12,498 bases of DNA from Isotricha intestinalis. Lineage: Eukaryota > Ciliophora > Litostomatea > Vestibuliferida > Isotrichidae. Shown piece after piece: positions 8,207-12,498 of this stretch. Every line of letters starts with the position of its first letter. Within the stretch, counting starts at the first letter, position 1. The notes under the pieces are model-generated. The model was not told where the DNA came from. It saw only the letters and a list, made by a program, of their open reading frames with translations, and did no database searches. The DNA lies in NCBI GenBank assembly GCA_023807065.1, contig JAJJLU010004492.1:1-12498 (forward strand), read 5' to 3'. The translations under genes and the position numbers were made by a program.

Positions 8207-8384
8207 ATATAAAAAATTTTTAACATTTTTTTTTATTAAATTTTTAAAAAATATCAAAAACTTTTAAAATAAATAAAAATATTAAAAAAATAATAATTTT
8301 ATAATAAAAAAACTTTCAAAACTAAAACTAAAAACCTAAAATAAAAACCATTTTATAAAAAGAAATTTAAAAATCTAATAATAA

Positions 8385-9251
8385 CTATTGTGTAGAATTA
8401 ATATAATCTAAATATTCCTTTACAGTTAAAGCTTGTTGATGTTCATTAATAGCTTGTTTAATAAAAACACCATCTTGAACACATACTCTATTAGCATAGC
8501 ATTCTAACTCAGGATTATGAGTAACCACAACAATAGTACTTCTACTATTGTCACTATTAGTAGATCCAAATTTATTAATACTTTAAAGTAAATTCATAAC
8601 TTCAAAAGTACTAGTACTATCTAAATCTCCAGTTGGTTCATCTAATAATAATATATCTGATTGATTACTTAAAGCTCTTGCTATTGCTACTCTTTGTTGT
8701 TCTCCTCCTGAAAGCTCTGATGGTAAATGATCCTTTCTATCTTGTAAACCTACTCTTGTTAAAAGTGTTTCTGCTCTTTTTTTTTTTCTTTATTTGATAA
8801 TTTATTATCTATTGTTAATGGTAATTCTACATTTTCAAGTGCTATCATTGTCGAAATTAAATTAAAAGATTGAAAAACAAAACCAATATTTTTTAAACGA
8901 AGTTGACTTAAAAAATCATCAGAATATTCTTTTGTTATTTTCTGATTCATTATTGATAATTCACCTTTAAAATCTGAGTCTAATGTTCCTAATATATTTG
9001 ATGATGTTGTTTTTCCTCCTCCTGAAGGCCCTCTTATTTATACAAATTCACCTCTACATATTGGAGAAAATTTACAATTTGAATATAGGGTTATGTCATA
9101 TAATGCTTTCACTGTTTCTGTTACTCCTTGGTAATTTATATATTTTTGATATATGAGTACATGTTAATATTGGTGGACCTAATATTGGTTTTATTAATGC
9201 AAAAATGTCATTTTCTTTTATTGAAGATGTTGATATTTCAGAATAAGACAT
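8385..9251 (-). pseudogene. ABC transporter ATPase (LolD/MacB-like, eukaryotic ABCH type), disrupted
   Basis: This is a single nucleotide-binding domain of about 288 codons, from ATG 9251 to TAG 8385-8387. Motifs in order are: A-loop region (TETVKALYDITLY), Walker A GPSGGGKTT, Q-loop GFVFQSFNL, signature [15 protein letters not shown], Walker [14 protein letters not shown] and H-loop VVVTHNPELECYANR. There are four lesions: a frameshift near 9130-9138; TAA at 9038-9040, just before IRGPSGG; a frameshift in the 11-T run at 8777-8787; and TAA at 8583-8585, between VMNLL and SINKF. The family couples ATP hydrolysis to a separate FtsX-type permease, which is not in this window. The two nonsense codons are substitutions and so are harder to blame on indel errors. 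Full motif conservation suggests recent loss or an assembly problem. Confidence 0.85.
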
Positions 9252-9326
9252 TTTTTATGTTTTTTTTAAAGATTATATTTTTTTTTTTGTATTATTTATT
9301 ATTTATTTATTTATTTTATTTTTAAT

Positions 9327-9990
9327 TTATTTGTTTTTGTTATTTAATATTTGATTTGGATTGAATTTTTTTATCATATTTTTTCCATATTTTTCAACTT
9401 GATTTGTTGGATGTTGTTTCTCATTATATAAATTTATTATCTTTGCTTATTTTTTTATTTTCCCCAACTTTATTTTTTGTCTTAAATAATTTATTATTTT
9501 CATTCTTTTATATCTTTTTTACTTTCATAATTTAAAATTTCTTCTTTTCTTCTTTTAATATCATTATTTGATTTCTTATTTTTGTTTCTTTAATTGTAAT
9601 CATTTCTATGTTTTCTTTTTTATTTAATAAATATTTTATTTTTATTTTTTATCTTTCTTTTTTTTGATAATTTTCATAATTTTTTGTTATTTTCTTAATA
9701 TGAGGTTAGTTTTTCCATTTTTAGTGATTTTTTCTTCTTTTATAAAATTAATTTTCACTCATTCAATACATTTTAATTATTATATTCTTTGAGAATCAAT
9801 TTAATTTTTCATTTTTCAAAAGTAAACAATTGATTTAAAAAAAAATCTTTAATTTTTGTTTCATAAGAATTATTTAATTTTAAAATAAATCAATCCAATC
9901 TTTTATCTAATTTTTTCTTTTAAAAGATATTTCATTTCTATCACAATTTTATGAGGAAAAAACATATTTAAAAATTCAAAAATTGAAGAG
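9327..9990 (-). pseudogene. Decayed coiled-coil gene remnant
   Basis: Coding-like fragments follow one another on the minus strand in changing frames. Upstream are KLNNSYETKIKDFFLNQL and IKLILKEYNN. Then come LLNKKENIEMITIKETKIRN, EEILNYESKKDIK and NENNKLFKTKNKVGENKK, and finally NLYNEKQHPTNQVEKYGK running to NQILNNKNK and TAA at 9327-9329. Fragments are separated by stops (TAA and TGA) and single-base shifts. Composition suggests a Lys/Glu-rich coiled-coil protein, perhaps related in type to the one at 6775-8206. No domain is recognised. It lies upstream of, and in the same direction as, the broken ABC gene, with a short T-rich gap (9252-9326). Some fragments may be chance, since AT-rich random frames also give Lys/Asn/Ile strings. 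Confidence 0.4.
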
Positions 9991-10089
9991 ATTATTTTTT
10001 GATTTAGATAAACATTTGTTAAAAAATTTATAAAAAGATAGATAATAAAAATAAAATAATATTAACAAAGAAAATAAAGAAACATAAAA

Positions 10090-10521
10090 TTAAAACATAA
10101 TTAAACCCAAATAAAGAATATATATTCTGTACAATTTTACATATAATATAAGAATTAATGAAAATACTCTAAAACAAGAAATAAAAAAAATATAAAGAAT
10201 AATAAACTTAAAATTTTTACACCCACAATTCATACTTTTCTTTTTACTATTATTTATTTTCTGTTCTGGAGAATAATAAAATCTTGTTTCAGAAATATCT
10301 TCGTTTAATTTTTTATAACTTTCAACATCAATTATTGTAATATACTGGTTTAGTAAATGTAACCTTTTTTTTATTTTTTCAATAAGTTTATTATTTTCTT
10401 TTTCTGAATCTTCAGTTTTTGCAGATGAATTTGAATTCAAAGGACTTCCTGATATTTTTTTTTCAATATTTGATATATTTTCTAAATTTTGAATTGTTTC
10501 AATTGTTTCGGTCATTGACAT
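10090..10521 (-). CDS. Small C-terminally anchored membrane protein
   Basis: This is a 143-aa intact ORF from ATG 10521 to TAA 10090-10092. Residues 1-100 are polar and charged: an acidic Ser-rich part (SGSPLNSNSSAKTEDSEKEN) and an amphipathic helix candidate (LIEKIKKRLHLLNQY), followed by a Cys-containing motif MNCGCKN at 97-103. Residues 104-128 form a strong membrane segment (FKFIILYIFFISCFRVFSL and following), and 131-143 may form a second short one. There is no signal peptide, so a tail-anchored or hairpin topology with a cytosolic N terminus is likely. The product may sit on an endomembrane. I recognise no family. A second ATG (codon 3) could equally be the start. Confidence 0.6.
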   Translation of the reverse strand: MSMTETIETIQNLENISNIEKKISGSPLNSNSSAKTEDSEKENNKLIEKIKKRLHLLNQYITIIDVESYKKLNEDISETRFYYSPEQKINNSKKKSMNCGCKNFKFIILYIFFISCFRVFSLILILYVKLYRIYILYLGLIMF

Positions 10522-10954
10522 TTATTTACTTTAAAATTTATTTTATAAATTAAAGTAAAATAATAAATAAAGGAAATTTAAATTTTGTTGGATAGAATAT
10601 TTTAAACTTTAATTTGAAAAGTTTATTAATAAAGCAATTACTATTATTTCTAAGGGTTTATGCTCAAAAAGATAAAAATAAAAAAGTAAGAAAATTAACA
10701 AAGAAGGAATATTAAATAAAATAATTTTGAGAAAGATAGTTAAATTTAAATTTTGAAATTTAGAAATGTAAGATAATAATATTATTCAAAAAGATGATTT
10801 AGAAAATATATGTAAAGAAGTTTAAGATTTAATTGTTTTGTGAATTTCAAACAATAAACTCTAAAGTCAAATATTTGATTGATTTTTTTGTAAATAATTA
10901 AAATTGTGATTTTTATTCTTTTCTTTAAACAAAAAAAAATTGTTTTATTAAATT
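10522..10954. other. AT-rich intergenic region
   Basis: There is no convincing gene. One plus-strand frame gives coding-like strings (for example FINKAITIISKGLCSKR and IIQKDDLENICKEV), but stops occur at about the rate expected for random AT-rich DNA. It lies between two divergent genes (10521 minus, 10955 plus), so it probably holds both of their promoters. Confidence 0.5.
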
Positions 10955-10978
10955 ATGTTTTGGAAAAGAAAAGAAGAT

Positions 10979-11022
10979 AAAAAAAAAAAGAAAAAGAAAG
11001 AAGAAGGAAAGAAGAAGGAAGG
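10979..11022. repeat. 44-bp polypurine tract
   Basis: The tract is uninterrupted A/G on the plus strand, with GAAGG units towards its end, and continues as nearly pure purine to about 11052. It encodes the Lys-rich start of the membrane protein in one frame. Tracts like this can form triplexes and slip easily during replication or sequencing, which fits the frame change next to it. Confidence 0.8.
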
Positions 11023-11829
11023 CCAAAGAAGAAAGGGAAAGAAATAGGAGGAATCATAGGAGTTATAGTTTGTTTAGTTGGAGTTGTTGTTTTATCACTT
11101 ATTGTTGTAACATTAACTATTTTTACTTATTTAGATTTTGATGAATTAGTTGCTTATAATTCTATTAAAAATTTAGGTACTTCTGAAAGTAAAAAAAAAA
11201 ATCGATGAACACATCAAGAAAATCATTGTTACTAGAGTAAAATATAAATTTAAAAGAGTTGATTTAGATTGTATAATTGATAAATATCAAAGAAATTTAC
11301 AAAAAACTGAATGTAATATTCAATTACATAAACAGAAAGAAACTAAAAATGTTCAACAAGAATTTGTTAAAAATTTAAATGAAATTGCTGATAAACATAT
11401 TCCTTCTATTATCCAAGGTTTACAAGGTATTTGGGATTTAGAAGATAATTTAGAAGATTATTTTTCTACTAATGATTCTTTATTTACTATCAGTAAAGAA
11501 TCTAAAAATATTATGTTAAGTTGTTTAAATTTAGCTAAATGTTTAGCTATGGGTTGAAGGGTTAAAAAATATTAAAAAAATTACTGAAATTTCTCATAAG
11601 AAAGCAGTTTCTACATTAGATTTACAAAAAGCTAAGCAAAAATTTTCTAATATTAATGGGAATGTAAATAATAATAATAAAGATATTGAAAAAGAAAGTG
11701 AAGTTAATAGTAAATTTACTGGATCTAGTACAAATAATAATATTAAAAATTCTAATGAAAATCATTACAATGATATTATTTTTGAAAATAATGCTGTTAA
11801 AAAAGAAAAAAATAATGATAATGATGATT

Positions 11830-11968
11830 ACATTAATAATAATAATAAAAACAATAATAATGATAATAAATATTATAATAGTAATGATGATAATAGTAAA
11901 AACAATAATCAAATTCAAAATTATAATGATAGTGATAGTAATTATAATACTGGAAATAATAATAATAA
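11830..11968. repeat. AAT/GAT-rich trinucleotide microsatellite coding poly-Asn/Asp
   Basis: Runs of AAT interspersed with GAT, AGT and AAA encode the Asn-rich tail of the membrane protein. The shorter array AATAATAATAAT near 11668-11679 belongs to the same compositional zone. Open frames on the opposite strand and in other frames across this stretch are shadows of the repeat. Asn-rich tails like this are typical of AT-rich eukaryotes. Confidence 0.75.
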
Positions 11969-12029
11969 TGAATGCAAGTTTATAAGTTCTGAGAATTTAA
12001 AGGATTCAAGTTCAGTTTCATTTGATTAA

Positions 12030-12474
12030 ATATATTATTGTTTTATAATTTTATATTTATCTTTTGGGTTTAAAAGTTTAAATACTTTATGTTTTTAATA
12101 TAAACAAAAAGAAATATTTAGGTTTATTAAAAACAAATAATTTATTCTTTAATTTTAATAATTAAAATTTGTCATTTATTTATTTTATTTTTTTTAAAAA
12201 ATTTTGACTCTCCAATTTTAAATTATTTTTTAGAATTATATTCAATAGGAAAATACATTAAAAAATTATTTAAAAGATATAAGATATTTTGATATTTTAT
12301 AAGAATAAAACTCAAATCTTCAAATGAACATTCTTTCCTTAAAATTCAATTATTTTAAAAATTATAATAATTTATTTAAATCTTTTAATTACTTTAAATT
12401 ATTAAAAAATAAAGTTATATTTATATTTAATAAGGTGAATTTATATATTTTAAAGAATAAAAAAATTTAATCTT
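12030..12474. other. AT-rich 3' flank without a recognisable gene
   Basis: No ORF, RNA gene or repeat can be supported on either strand. The first part is probably the 3' untranslated region of the membrane protein gene. Confidence 0.55.
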
Positions 12475-12498
12475 GACTTTTTGGGGATTGGGATTGGG
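12475..12498. repeat. G-run array at the window edge, related to the 4259-4293 element
   Basis: The sequence reads GACTTTTTGGGGATTGGG and then ATTGGG to the last base. Three G-runs (12483-12486, 12490-12492, 12496-12498) are spaced by ATT, and a fourth beyond the edge would complete a G-quadruplex motif. GACTTT followed by GGATTGGG also occurs at 4262-4275. It may be the start of a dispersed repeat or of a GGGATT-type tandem array; the window ends too soon to tell. Confidence 0.55.

Larger units (their letters stand above)
10955..12029 (+). pseudogene. Single-pass membrane protein with Asn-rich tail, frameshifted
   Basis: ATG 10955 opens a very Lys-rich N terminus (MFWKRKEDKKKKKK), which hits TAG unless shifted near 11025-11045. 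The next frame gives a strong membrane segment (GGIIGVIVCLVGVVVLSLIV and following, about 11047-11130) and FTYLDFDELVAYNS. A run of ten or more A's near 11191-11202 shifts the frame again to a helical domain (DEHIKKIIVTRVKYKFKR, TKNVQQEFVKNLNEIADKHI, GIWDLEDNLEDYF). A third shift near 11554-11557 leads to KKITEISHKKAVSTLDLQ and a long Asn-rich, acidic tail ending SSSVSFD and TAA at 12027-12029. Joined, it would be about 355 aa. The basic patch before the segment suggests the N terminus faces the cytosol. The family is unknown. Two of the shifts are in low-complexity tracts, so sequencing error is possible. Confidence 0.6.

Noticed and set aside
7919..9040. A reassigned genetic code (TAA as Gln, TGA as Trp), as in some ciliates
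   Set aside because: The intact GTPases, the coiled-coil ORF and other good coding stretches use only CAA/CAG for Gln and TGG for Trp, with no in-frame TAA, TAG or TGA. An AT-rich genome with reassigned codons would use them heavily in these genes.
8385..9251. A bacterial origin or recent bacterial transfer of the LolD/MacB-like ATPase
   Set aside because: Base and codon use match the neighbours, and the N-terminal extension and GPSGGGKTT motif are as I recall from eukaryotic ABCH-type proteins; nothing in the sequence points to recent transfer.
9128..9325. Hydrophobic 65-aa open frame on the plus strand
   Set aside because: It overlaps the start of the minus-strand ABC gene and then only T-rich DNA, which encodes Phe/Leu/Ile by composition.
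10560..10925. A decayed plus-strand gene with stops at Gln and Trp positions
   Set aside because: The count of stops (about eleven in some 110 codons) matches random expectation for this base composition, so the coding-like strings may be chance.
11622..11985. Two Ile-rich open frames across the AAT microsatellite
   Set aside because: Both are other-frame readings of the AAT/GAT repeat that encodes the Asn-rich tail.
1..12498. tRNA, rRNA, CRISPR array or bacterial operon features
   Set aside because: No G/C-containing cloverleaf-like block, no regularly spaced direct repeats and no ribosome binding sites were seen.

Overview
The window is very AT-rich eukaryotic DNA, most likely from a protist; an AT-rich lower fungus cannot be excluded. 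The evidence is long A/T homopolymers, Asn/Lys/Ile-rich proteins with a poly-Asn tail, no ribosome binding sites or operons, N-myristoylation-type protein starts, and an ABC ATPase whose Walker A region (GPSGGGKTT) I recall as the style of eukaryotic ABCH-type proteins. No spliceosomal intron is needed to read any of the intact genes. The intact genes use the standard code: all their Gln codons are CAA/CAG and all their Trp codons are TGG. I cannot name the species.

Layout. At 1-550 there is a nearly perfect 99-bp inverted repeat whose arms carry the 3' halves of two small, divergent, broken genes. At 647-3906 lies the most informative part: two full-length, divergent GTPase genes (551 and 515 aa), separated by only 56 bp. 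They share one architecture: an N-myristoylation-type start, a P-loop-less N-terminal alpha/beta domain, then a GTPase domain. One has a canonical GxxxxGKS P-loop and the other has GxxxxCKS. At 3907-4560 is an AT-rich spacer holding a G/C-rich palindromic element, which partly resembles the sequence at the right edge of the window. At 4561-6206 is an unrecognised gene broken into four frames. At 6377-6592 is a small protein with a possible lipidated start (MGNQSDYCSSC). At 6775-8206 (minus) is a coiled-coil protein gene with an open 3' part but no ATG, and a stop-ridden 5' part. At 8385-9251 (minus) is an ABC ATPase pseudogene that keeps every catalytic motif but has two nonsense codons and two frameshifts. 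At 9327-9990 (minus) is a decayed coiled-coil gene. At 10090-10521 (minus) is a small C-terminally anchored membrane protein. At 10955-12029 is a single-pass membrane protein with an Asn-rich tail, also frameshifted. The last bases form a G-run array, GGGG-ATT-GGG-ATT-GGG.

How it fits together. The window mixes a few intact genes with many broken ones. Over 3.2 kb of GTPase coding sequence is uninterrupted, while neighbours carry several lesions per kilobase. This argues for real gene decay more than uniformly poor sequence, although several lesions sit in homopolymers and could be read errors. The GTPase pair is the best candidate for an undescribed system: a co-regulated, probably membrane-anchored pair of a canonical and a P-loop-variant partner, reminiscent of the GKS/GMS split in vertebrate immunity-related GTPases.
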